Below are positions 1-5,957 of a DNA stretch of 5,957 bases, one piece after another. The notes under the pieces are model-generated. The model was given only the letters and a program-made list of their open reading frames with translations, was not told the origin of the DNA and did not search any database. The stretch covers positions 1-5,957 of the forward strand of contig ONOZ01000181.1 of assembly GCA_900319595.1 (NCBI GenBank), read 5' to 3'. A program made the position numbers and the translations under genes. Position 1 is the stretch's first letter. Each line of letters opens with the position of its first letter. The stretch is from an uncultured Bacteroidales bacterium (GTDB lineage: Bacteria; Bacteroidota; Bacteroidia; Bacteroidales; P3).

Positions 1-1044
1 TCCTCCTCCAACAATTGGTATCACACAATAAATTGCCTCTAAATAATCGTCATTCCCTAATATGTTTATTATCTCTGGCGACAATAAGATAACAAAAGAG
101 CAAAAAATGCACATCAAAAGAATATAAACCGAGCTCACTTCCTTTATCTTTTTATATTCTTTATTATTCATCTTTTCATAGAACCAAGGAGACCATACAC
201 TATCTAATGAATTAAATGTGACGGCAATAATCGAATATATATTGTAACCAAAGCTATATATTCCAGTAGCTGCGTCAGAAATCATTTGGCTGATCATTAT
301 TCTGTCAAATTGATTTAGTACTATTTGACTCAAACCATGCGGGATAATAGGAAGGCTATATTTCACACCCCAGTTCAACTTTTCTTTGATACCAGAGACC
401 CGGCTGACTTTCGCTCTATTTTGGAAAAATAGCAAAATGTATATTGCACACAAAAAAATAGGAATTACAGTTCCTATAACACGTCCTAAGTATCTATCAT
501 TAGTGAATACTGTGGTGATCAAAATAATAGATAAGATAATATTAGAACATGAATTAAACCCGGCGATCTTTAAAAATCTTTTATAGTTATATTCTATTCC
601 AGCGTCGGTGTTATAGCATGTTATTACAGCACTTGAAAAGCCATATATAATTAATAGCGTCAAGCTTAAACGATTTAAATGTAATGAAGCTTCCAATAAT
701 GGAGCGAACACATTTACTAATATTAGCCATATTATTCCATTTACAGAAACGAGTAGCATGGTGGATGATACATATGAATAATAATCATCTCCCTTGCTTG
801 CCCCTTCAGATATTATTTTGTATTTGTATCTTGCATTTTTATAACTGCTGTGAATCGCCATACCAATAAGGATAAATACAATACTCTCATATGCAATAAA
901 AGTATTGTACTTACCATAATCGGATGTAGACATCATCCTTACAAAAATTGGAATGGTCAAAAAGGATAGTCCTTTGATCAAGTAATTCCCAATTGTATAT
1001 CCGATTCCAGCCTTAACAACTTTGTTATTACTTTTTTTACTCAT
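1..1044 (-). CDS. Wzx-type polysaccharide flippase (MOP superfamily), partial, C-terminus off the left edge
   Basis: Reading the minus strand from an ATG at 1044 gives 348 residues with no stop before the window edge. The protein is strongly hydrophobic, with many predicted membrane segments. Its N-terminus (GIGYTIGNYLIKGLSFLTIP, then VRMMSTSDYGKYN) matches the usual start of oligosaccharide flippases of the polysaccharide-synthesis/MatE type, and LPIIPHGLSQIVLNQFDRIM fits the middle of that family. Family members are usually about 450-500 residues, so 100-150 are probably missing. Known role: it moves the lipid-linked repeat unit across the cytoplasmic membrane for polymerisation. The start overlaps the end of the LicD gene by 8 bases (ATGAGTAA) and has no clear ribosome binding site, so translational coupling is likely. 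An A7 run lies in codons 2-4. A transporter of another lipid-linked glycan remains possible. Confidence 0.88.
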   Translation of the reverse strand, partial: MSKKSNNKVVKAGIGYTIGNYLIKGLSFLTIPIFVRMMSTSDYGKYNTFIAYESIVFILIGMAIHSSYKNARYKYKIISEGASKGDDYYSYVSSTMLLVSVNGIIWLILVNVFAPLLEASLHLNRLSLTLLIIYGFSSAVITCYNTDAGIEYNYKRFLKIAGFNSCSNIILSIILITTVFTNDRYLGRVIGTVIPIFLCAIYILLFFQNRAKVSRVSGIKEKLNWGVKYSLPIIPHGLSQIVLNQFDRIMISQMISDAATGIYSFGYNIYSIIAVTFNSLDSVWSPWFYEKMNNKEYKKIKEVSSVYILLMCIFCSFVILLSPEIINILGNDDYLEAIYCVIPIVGGG

Positions 1045-1864
1045 TAGTATATATTTTATAACCGTGATAGGCGGATCTTTGATCCTCGCTTGGTAAGATC
1101 ATGTAATCATGATAAGCGGTTCTTAATATCGAATCATATCCACTAGGAGCATAAAACTCAGTTCCCTCGAAAGGCAACAACACTCTTCCTTCGAAGTCAA
1201 TCTTATTAAATAATTCTGGCTGAACAGCTTGAGTCCAGGTTGGTATTCCAACATACGGATCATCTTCATGCGTCATTTTATTTAATATTTTTTCTTCTTT
1301 CATTTCGCAAAAATTCGCAAAATTATTCCGATATATTGTAGATAATATATTGTGAAACATTTTTTTTACAAATTGATGCGTTTTACTTACCGAATCTTCG
1401 CCACAATATGCACTGTATAGTAAATTCAAAGTTTGCATTTTTCTTTTTATAGCAATTGCCTTTTGTATACTATTGCCATAATTATCCAGCGGATAAATGT
1501 CTGTAAAAACTCCAAGATCAAATTGCTTTTCATATGCTTGCGTACTTACATATTTATAATTCGTATTGCAAAATCTCATCAGGCCATATGAATAATTCGG
1601 TGTATTTTGCCTTGTGCATAATTTATAAGGTTTTAATTGATCGATATTATCCTTACAATATCTCTCAAAGTTTTTATAATCCTGCCTAGGCATCCAGATA
1701 TCGGTATCATCATCCCATGGAATAAAGCCTTTGTGTCTAACGGCACCTAAGAGTGTCCCATATGCCAAATAGTATTTAATGCCTTCTTTTTGGCATATAT
1801 CATGTATTACTATCAAATTTTGAAGTTCAACTTCTTGTATTTGCCGTAAAGATAATTCCTGCAT
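1037..1864 (-). CDS. LicD-family phosphotransferase
   Basis: This is a complete 275-residue soluble protein. The family signature is at residues 35-56: YGTLLGAVRHKG followed by PWDDDTD. The acidic cluster (D51-D53, D55) is the metal-binding part of the nucleotidyltransferase fold shared with fukutin-type enzymes. The C-terminal end (PSGYDSILRTAYHDYM, then LPSEDQR) matches the family's closing motif, but has His where I remember Gly in the common YGDYM form. Known role: family members move a phospho-substituent (phosphocholine, or a polyol phosphate) from a CDP-linked donor to a glycan. The substituent here cannot be read from sequence, and no licA/B/C-like partner is in the window. The ATG is supported by AAGGA at 1870-1874, five bases upstream. 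The gene follows the Wzy candidate after 63 bases and overlaps the flippase by 8. Codons 1360-1367 hold an A8 run. Confidence 0.93.
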   Translation of the reverse strand: MQELSLRQIQEVELQNLIVIHDICQKEGIKYYLAYGTLLGAVRHKGFIPWDDDTDIWMPRQDYKNFERYCKDNIDQLKPYKLCTRQNTPNYSYGLMRFCNTNYKYVSTQAYEKQFDLGVFTDIYPLDNYGNSIQKAIAIKRKMQTLNLLYSAYCGEDSVSKTHQFVKKMFHNILSTIYRNNFANFCEMKEEKILNKMTHEDDPYVGIPTWTQAVQPELFNKIDFEGRVLLPFEGTEFYAPSGYDSILRTAYHDYMILPSEDQRSAYHGYKIYTNE

Positions 1865-1869
1865 AGCTA

Positions 1870-1874
1870 TCCTT
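1870..1874 (-). promoter_or_regulatory. ribosome binding site for the LicD gene
   Basis: AAGGA on the minus strand lies five bases before the ATG at 1864, in the 63-base gap after the Wzy candidate. I see no convincing promoter in that gap, so read-through from upstream is likely. Confidence 0.55.
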
Positions 1875-1927
1875 ATACTATTTGTAAAATTATAAATCTC
1901 CCCAATTTTAACTGGTCTTAATATTAC

Positions 1928-3115
1928 CTAAGTTTCATATCCCATTTCCGAAGTTTGTACCAGTGGTTGTACTTTCTCGTGGAATATACAATTTTGGAGC
2001 AATATGATCGTTATCATATGTGTTGTATCGAAGCAATAAGGGTTCCAAAATGAATAAAATAGATAGATGATATAAAGGGTCGTAACATATTTACCATTTG
2101 GGATAATTTCCATAAATGTAAGGGTCATAAAAAGGATCAATCCAAATGTGCCTATCTGGTTATAAATATATAGCGTCTGCAGTTCGTAATAATCTGATGC
2201 TACAGAATAATTTCTTATACCTAGTTCCGAACTTGTAACCCTAAATCCCAATCCATTACCGAAGAATGGATTAGTATCCAGTAGCATCTTGGCCTGTTGT
2301 ACTCTTATCGCATTGGAATATCCACTCTTAACAACCAACTGCTGATTACTGATATAAATCATCAATACAGCTACAAACACTACTGCAGCTATACTAAAAA
2401 GCCTAATCAATCCATTTCTTCCTTGTGCGAAATACTTTACTAATTTATAACCAATAAATAGCGTCATACCAAGGATAAATGCAAAATTCCCTGCAGTAAG
2501 AATAGCTACAATAAGTATGATATTTTCAATAATTGAGAGTGTTTTCTTTCTATGAGTTGTTGAATTTACGATAAAGAAGGCAATTAGTATTAAAGCATTT
2601 CCATGTACTTGAACCTTTGGATAAAAAAATGGAAGAGAAAAATTTGGATAAATATCTCCCATACCATTAGTACGTGCCCAAGACCGAAGAGTCATATAGT
2701 CATGGGTAGTCGCTACTTGTAGAGCAAGATAAATAATATAAATACTTTTACAAATTGCCAAGAAGATAAAGGAATGCTCCTCAAATGTAAAATCTCTATC
2801 CTTTATCCATGTGGTAATGGGCAATAATAAAAGAATGATCAGGAACCGGAGAACCGATTGAATATCAGTTCCTCTGACCATAGAAAACATACTTGAAACG
2901 CCAAGAAATATTACATACACTAGGAAAATCCTTGCAAATGACTTTCCACGATTAATAATCAGGTTTCCGCTTTCAGAGATAATAAATAAAAACAGAAATA
3001 CTGTTATGAATGACGCCAGCTGTCTATATGGCACCTGGAAAAAGTAGCAGAACAAAGTTAGCAACCAGAATAAAGCTGCCGGTAATTTATATGAAAGAAC
3101 TATTTTCCGAGACAT
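1928..3115 (-). CDS. candidate Wzy-type polysaccharide polymerase, polytopic membrane protein
   Basis: This 395-residue protein has about 10-11 hydrophobic segments by eye, around residues 10-30, 32-48, 62-82, 88-104, 114-133, 165-180, 195-225, 237-256, 320-340, 345-360 and 365-378. A long, more polar stretch at about 257-318 contains NPFFGNGLGF, like the P-F-G-x-G-x-G element often seen in the large external loop of O-antigen polymerases and ligases. Wzy proteins share little sequence, so the call rests on topology, length, this motif and position between glycosyltransferase and flippase genes. Expected role: joining flipped repeat units on the outer face of the membrane. The ATG is supported by GGAG at 3122-3125 with six-base spacing, and lies 15 bases after the previous stop. 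An O-antigen ligase-like or other membrane protein is the alternative. Confidence 0.8.
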   Translation of the reverse strand: MSRKIVLSYKLPAALFWLLTLFCYFFQVPYRQLASFITVFLFLFIISESGNLIINRGKSFARIFLVYVIFLGVSSMFSMVRGTDIQSVLRFLIILLLLPITTWIKDRDFTFEEHSFIFLAICKSIYIIYLALQVATTHDYMTLRSWARTNGMGDIYPNFSLPFFYPKVQVHGNALILIAFFIVNSTTHRKKTLSIIENIILIVAILTAGNFAFILGMTLFIGYKLVKYFAQGRNGLIRLFSIAAVVFVAVLMIYISNQQLVVKSGYSNAIRVQQAKMLLDTNPFFGNGLGFRVTSSELGIRNYSVASDYYELQTLYIYNQIGTFGLILFMTLTFMEIIPNGKYVTTLYIIYLFYSFWNPYCFDTTHMITIILLQNCIFHEKVQPLVQTSEMGYET

Positions 3116-3121
3116 TTATCA

Positions 3122-3125
3122 CTCC
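3122..3125 (-). promoter_or_regulatory. ribosome binding site for the Wzy candidate
   Basis: GGAG on the minus strand lies six bases before the ATG at 3115, within the 15-base gap after the RfbF-like gene. It fixes the start of the membrane protein. Confidence 0.6.
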
Positions 3126-3130
3126 AGCTG

Positions 3131-4009
3131 TTAATCAACAATATACTCGCCTTTGATATGTTTCTTATAATCTTCCTTGCCGCGTTCGATATACTTACGT
3201 CTTGTATCCCAATCAGGCATAAAAAATTTGTGTACTATTGGGCGAATATAAATCGTCTTCATCAAAACAAGTTTCATCTTAAATGGAACATATTTTTTTC
3301 TAACCAATACCTGAGAGTCCCGCGTTTGATAATATTCTCTGACAGGACTTCCGACCCTTATATGAAACGGCCCAACTTTTCGGTCTCCCTCTCCTACGGA
3401 ATGTTTCAGCATGACCGCTTTCGTAATATATGTTTGATGACCTTTATAATTAAGCCTCCAGCAAAGCTCCCAGTCGGCCAAGTCCAAAAAGATATTTTCA
3501 TTCCAGAAGTTGACTGTTTTCAGGACACCATACGTTGCAAGCATAGATGACGTGATCACGTTATTAACCTTGAAAGATTTCTCGGTTACCTGATCCTTGA
3601 TGTGAGGATCTTCGACTATGTTATTACTGGTATTGAAGAATATTGGTCCAAGGCATCCGATATTCTTGTCAACTTTCATTATATTTCTATACTCTGAAAC
3701 AAAAGATTCTACATAGCTTTCATTGATCTTGGAATCTTGATCAAAAAAGATGATAAAATCAGTGTCAGTCCACTTGACATAGTCACTGCTTTTCAGAATT
3801 TTATTGAATGCGGCTGATAATCCTAGATTTCTTCCTTCGTTATAAACGTAAATGCAATTCAAAATATCTGCGAAATTGTTATTTTCAGCAGGACTGTTAT
3901 CACATAAAATTACCTTATCAACTTGTTCAGAAAGTAACTTAATATTATCGTGAACTGCTTCTTCAGGCCTATATAGAGTTACTAATGCAACTATGTTATA
4001 ATCTTTCAT
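3131..4009 (-). CDS. GT2 glycosyltransferase, RfbF/rhamnosyltransferase-like
   Basis: Counting from the ATG at 4009, the protein has 292 residues. It has a GT-A fold pattern: an N-terminal IVALVTLYRP strand, LCDNSP (35-40), NLGLSAAFN (61-69), and FFDQDS (88-93), where DQD is the metal- and nucleotide-sugar-binding DXD. FLDLADWELCWRL (about 171-183) and a following LKHSVGEG match the acceptor half of RfbF-type enzymes. Those commonly transfer L-rhamnose from dTDP-rhamnose, so rhamnose is the best guess, not shown here: no rml genes are in view. Start choice: ATG at 4009 has only a weak GAGAG at 4024-4028, 14 bases away. A TTG at 4018 would add three residues and sit five bases from the same motif. 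Either start overlaps the GT14 gene (14 or 23 bases). The region around 3300-3480 is more GC-rich than the rest of the gene. Confidence 0.87.
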   Translation of the reverse strand: MKDYNIVALVTLYRPEEAVHDNIKLLSEQVDKVILCDNSPAENNNFADILNCIYVYNEGRNLGLSAAFNKILKSSDYVKWTDTDFIIFFDQDSKINESYVESFVSEYRNIMKVDKNIGCLGPIFFNTSNNIVEDPHIKDQVTEKSFKVNNVITSSMLATYGVLKTVNFWNENIFLDLADWELCWRLNYKGHQTYITKAVMLKHSVGEGDRKVGPFHIRVGSPVREYYQTRDSQVLVRKKYVPFKMKLVLMKTIYIRPIVHKFFMPDWDTRRKYIERGKEDYKKHIKGEYIVD

Positions 4010-4883
4010 GCTGATCAATTATTCTCTCAATAATTTTTTTATCCTTATTGATGTCGAATTTTCTAGCCATCAGAAAGGAACTCTCTGTAAGCTTCTGGTA
4101 ATCATCCATTGTTAACGTTTTAGGGCTATTTCCACCTTGAGACCAATCAATATAATGTAAATAATCTTTTCTCTCACCAGCAAAAGGTGAATTCATATAC
4201 AATGTATGGAAATAGCTCTCATCTGGTGTATTTACAGTCCTAAAATACTCACTATATTCCGGATGCTTTGAGATGTATTGCAACACCCATTTAAGTGTTT
4301 GTTGCGAGAAACAAATCCACTGAGAACCAAAATAAAACTTCATTCCTGTAGTATTTTTTCTCCGAAAAATCCAGAAGGTATGATTATAGCCCCCTGTTAT
4401 TTCAACAAGCATCCTCTTCAGAATTCTCTTTGAATTGCTTATGCCCATCACAGCTGGAGGGAAATTAATAGATGTACGTTTATCGTACTTATTAGTTTTT
4501 CCACCATTTGTACTGGATGTCTGAAATAGATTAACAAAATTGAATCCGTTATTATCCTCAAAGAATTGTACAATTTGCTCTACTGGCTTGAGAGGGAGGT
4601 CTTGACCAGAACAAAGCCAAAAGTAGCTGGAGCCCCCGCTATTGTACGCAAACCTAAAAAGGTTTAACTCGGCCTGAATGATACTCCATCCTCCCCATGT
4701 AATAGAGACTCGTTTCTCTTCAGGCAAGAAATGAATATCTTTTCTATGAGTAATCTGATCTATAATATCTGCCTTTTTATCTACATGAATGAAGAATTCA
4801 ATTGCCTCATTCTCCATGGTGTCGAGGAGCATGTTGATCTGCTTTGGATTCTTATGGCACAGCAATAAAATAGCTATCTTCAT
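3996..4883 (-). CDS. GT14 glycosyltransferase (core-2/I-branching, beta-1,6-N-acetylglucosaminyltransferase-like)
   Basis: This complete 295-residue protein lacks a signal peptide or membrane anchor. It shows the family 14 signature in order: LLLCHKNP (6-13), HVDKKAD (33-39), TWGGWS (62-67), SGQDLPLKP (92-100), GSQWICFS (186-193), TPDESYFHTL (219-228) and ARKFD (273-277). In vertebrate core-2 enzymes the Glu in the equivalent P-D-E is the catalytic base, and a Lys near the ANKFD end contacts the UDP phosphates; here these would be E222 and K275. The family inverts and needs no DXD or metal. Known vertebrate members make beta-1,6-GlcNAc branches; bacterial specificity varies and related xylosyltransferases exist, so the sugar is uncertain. 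Its start shares ATGA (4880-4883) with the preceding gene's stop, and AGGAGG at 4895-4900 lies 11 bases upstream inside that gene. Base composition falls sharply from this gene onward. Confidence 0.9.
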   Translation of the reverse strand: MKIAILLLCHKNPKQINMLLDTMENEAIEFFIHVDKKADIIDQITHRKDIHFLPEEKRVSITWGGWSIIQAELNLFRFAYNSGGSSYFWLCSGQDLPLKPVEQIVQFFEDNNGFNFVNLFQTSSTNGGKTNKYDKRTSINFPPAVMGISNSKRILKRMLVEITGGYNHTFWIFRRKNTTGMKFYFGSQWICFSQQTLKWVLQYISKHPEYSEYFRTVNTPDESYFHTLYMNSPFAGERKDYLHYIDWSQGGNSPKTLTMDDYQKLTESSFLMARKFDINKDKKIIERIIDQHERL

Positions 4884-5695
4884 CCCCTCAGCATCCTCCT
4901 ATATAAAATCGTCCTTACCCAATTAGGTATCAAAGCTCCAGCAGCACGACTGAACATCGCGCTCCTGTACTGTGATGGCGTAATGAATCCTTTCGCTAGC
5001 ATGTAGCTGAACAGCCTCTTCTCCGATTTCACGTACTCCCATCCACCGCGTCTCTTGTACAGGTCACTCCCAGCTCGCATCCAAAGGACAAGACTCTGTA
5101 TGTTGTAACCACGACAGTCGTTTAGTATCATCCGAATCCACAGGAAGTAGTCCTCCAGCAGATAAAAGTCCTTGTACCCTCCGGCAGCTTCAACCGCCGA
5201 CTTCCTATACATGACTGCCGGATGATTGAACGGATTACGTTTCTTAGCAAACTCAACAATCTCGTCATTGGTCTCCGGCAGAACTCTCCTGCTGTAGACC
5301 TCGTCAGGTGAAATGATAAATTCCTCAATCGTTCCGCTGACAATGTCTACTTCAGGATGGTCAGTGAAGACTTTTAGTTCCCTCTCACACCGATCTGGCC
5401 TGCTGATATCATCTGAATCCATCCGGGCAATCAGCTCGTGCTGGCAGTGCTTCATACCCTCATTCAAGGCATTCCCCAGACCACCATTTTCCTTGAGCCG
5501 GACCACATGGAGTGTGCTATACTGATCTATAACAGAATCGAGTTCCGGAGTAAGAGGGCCATCACATACCAAAACAAAGTCATCTGTGGGCACAGTCTGA
5601 TTGAGAATACTCTCAATGCTCTGTTGCAAATATTCAGGTTTTTCTTTGTAATAAACGGACATTAAGACCGAATACTTGTCGTCCACAATCGCCAC
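4880..5695 (-). CDS. GT2 glycosyltransferase, AmsE-like
   Basis: This 271-residue cytoplasmic or membrane-associated GT-A enzyme reads YSVLMSVYYKE (8-18), VCDGP (43-47), KENGGLGNALN (68-78), ARMDSDDISRPDR (90-102, with D93-S94-D95 as the DXD), NPFNHPAVMYRK (154-165) and LLEDYFLWIRM (179-189), where the ED pair fits the catalytic-base position. This order is typical of the AmsE-like GT2 group in exopolysaccharide clusters. Donor and acceptor sugars cannot be read from it; it probably adds an early sugar. The start is GTG: an in-frame TAG lies a few codons upstream, and GTAGG (5704-5708) gives AGG with eight-base spacing. A second GTG at 5686 is less well placed. The gene is about half G+C, like the sugar transferase before it and unlike all genes after it. 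It overlaps the GT14 gene by four bases. Confidence 0.92.
   Translation of the reverse strand: MAIVDDKYSVLMSVYYKEKPEYLQQSIESILNQTVPTDDFVLVCDGPLTPELDSVIDQYSTLHVVRLKENGGLGNALNEGMKHCQHELIARMDSDDISRPDRCERELKVFTDHPEVDIVSGTIEEFIISPDEVYSRRVLPETNDEIVEFAKKRNPFNHPAVMYRKSAVEAAGGYKDFYLLEDYFLWIRMILNDCRGYNIQSLVLWMRAGSDLYKRRGGWEYVKSEKRLFSYMLAKGFITPSQYRSAMFSRAAGALIPNWVRTILYRRMLRG
4895..4900 (-). promoter_or_regulatory. ribosome binding site for the GT14 gene, inside the upstream GT2 gene
   Basis: AGGAGG on the minus strand sits 11 bases before the GT14 ATG and encodes two Arg residues near the end of the AmsE-like GT2. A second purine run, GAGGGG at 4884-4889, touches the ATG. With the four-base ATGA overlap this points to coupled translation. 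The spacing is slightly long for a standard site. Confidence 0.6.
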
Positions 5696-5703
5696 AACTG
5701 TTA

Positions 5704-5708
5704 CCTAC
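5704..5708 (-). promoter_or_regulatory. ribosome binding site deciding the GTG start of the AmsE-like GT2
   Basis: GTAGG on the minus strand places AGG eight bases before the GTG at 5695. A purine-rich GGGAGAGAG stretch lies just upstream. This favours the first GTG over the second at 5686, which would be 17 bases from the AGG. Confidence 0.45.
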
Positions 5709-5748
5709 TCTCTCCCTCAACGATTCGTTACAAAACTTTTCTGTTCAT

Positions 5749-5785
5749 AAAAGATGCGGACCCTGAACTACATCTTCTCCGCATC
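5749..5785 (-). terminator. possible weak intrinsic terminator or attenuator hairpin
   Basis: On the minus strand GATGCGGA (5785-5778) is followed, after a 17-base loop, by its exact complement TCCGCATC (5760-5753) and then TTTT (5752-5749). The stem is eight base pairs, five of them G-C. The loop contains the TAG stop of the sugar transferase. The U-run is short and followed by AUG, and the loop is long, so it would be weak: more likely a partial terminator or RNA-processing element inside an operon than a full stop. Confidence 0.35.
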
Positions 5786-5957
5786 CCGATCCTCAGTGTT
5801 TACAAGGCTTTCCGCGCTTGCAGTGGTCTGCCCTTCGGCTACTCCCTCAGTGCTGTCTTTCATAAACAAGATTTTCACAGTCGCGAATATGATTCTGAGA
5901 TCCTGTGTCAAACTTGGATTGGCAATATACATCAGATCCATCTGCAGCTTGTCGTAA
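5768..5957 (-). CDS. polyprenyl-phosphate sugar-1-phosphate transferase, C-terminal fragment
   Basis: The last 62 codons of a gene entering from the right edge are present, ending at TAG. The translation begins YDKLQMDLMYIANPSLTQDL and continues RIIFATVKILFMKD. This is the conserved C-terminus of the bacterial sugar transferase family (K-x-x-x-D-x-x-Y-I-x-N-x-S, then D-x-x-I-x-x-x-T). These membrane enzymes move a sugar-1-phosphate, often glucose or galactose, from a UDP-sugar to undecaprenyl phosphate and so start the repeat unit. The catalytic core lies outside the window, so the first sugar cannot be guessed. After the conserved part there is a polar, acidic tail of about 25 residues (EGVAEGQTTASAE and on), probably disordered. 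The gene precedes the first GT2 by 72 bases, and a hairpin covers its last codons. Its base composition matches that GT2. Confidence 0.85.
   Translation of the reverse strand, partial: YDKLQMDLMYIANPSLTQDLRIIFATVKILFMKDSTEGVAEGQTTASAESLVNTEDRDAEKM

Noticed and set aside
386..869. Two short plus-strand open frames (386-586 and 684-869)
   Set aside because: Both are antisense to the flippase gene, which reads without a stop through the whole region; the translations look like non-coding shadows.
1..1044. Possibility that the flippase is broken, because no closed frame covers it
   Set aside because: Codon-by-codon translation from 1044 to 1 gives 348 residues with no internal stop or frameshift. 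It is simply cut by the window edge.
1885..1910. Inverted repeat TAAAATT / AATTTTA in the gap before LicD
   Set aside because: The seven-base stem is entirely A-T, with a 12-base loop and no U-run after it. It is expected by chance in DNA this AT-rich.
3158..3550. 130-codon plus-strand open frame
   Set aside because: It lies opposite the RfbF-like gene, shows no recognisable motif or ribosome binding site, and the opposite strand encodes a clear glycosyltransferase. Its length probably reflects the GC-richer patch.
5128..5665. Short open frames on both strands over the AmsE-like gene
   Set aside because: They overlap the DXD and ED motifs of a convincing GT2 in another frame and have no motifs of their own.
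5696..5767. Possible internal promoter upstream of the AmsE-like gene
   Set aside because: I found no -35/-10 pair with acceptable spacing on the minus strand in this 72-base gap.
5754..5957. Plus-strand 67-codon open frame at the right edge
   Set aside because: The minus strand here encodes the conserved end of a sugar transferase, so this frame is a shadow.

Overview
This window is an internal piece of a cell-surface polysaccharide (capsule or exopolysaccharide) cluster. All genes lie on the minus strand, so transcription runs from the right edge to the left edge. The genes match a Wzx/Wzy-dependent pathway. The style (short intergenic gaps, AGGAGG-type ribosome binding sites, GTG/TTG start candidates, an AT-rich body, and a sugar transferase C-terminus of the kind seen in Clostridia) suggests a low-to-moderate G+C Firmicute, perhaps a Lachnospiraceae gut or rumen bacterium. 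That placement is inference from recognition, not a search.

Right to left: (1) 5768-5957, the C-terminus of a polyprenyl-phosphate sugar-1-phosphate transferase, which would start the repeat unit; (2) 5696-5767, a short gap with a hairpin that spans the end of that gene; (3) 4880-5695, an AmsE-like family 2 glycosyltransferase (GT2); (4) 3996-4883, a family 14 (GT14, core-2/I-branching type) glycosyltransferase; (5) 3131-4009, an RfbF-like GT2, candidate rhamnosyltransferase; (6) 1928-3115, a polytopic membrane protein, candidate Wzy polymerase; (7) 1037-1864, a LicD-family phosphotransferase; (8) 1-1044, the first 348 residues of a Wzx-type flippase that runs off the left edge.

Together: the sugar transferase would load the first sugar on the lipid carrier, three glycosyltransferases would extend and perhaps branch it, LicD would add a phospho-substituent, Wzx would flip the unit, and Wzy would polymerise it. 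The simplest prediction is a repeat unit of about four or more sugars with a phosphate-linked decoration. Precursor genes (dTDP-rhamnose, CDP-linked donors) and chain-length regulators are not in the window.

The main oddities are a sharp base-composition break at the GT2/GT14 junction near 4885 (about half G+C to the right, roughly a third to the left), which suggests a mosaic locus, and the hairpin with a short U-run at the end of the sugar transferase. I see no RNA genes, insertion sequences, CRISPR arrays or obvious promoters. I found no system that is clearly new; the locus is a recognisable type with an uncommon enzyme combination.
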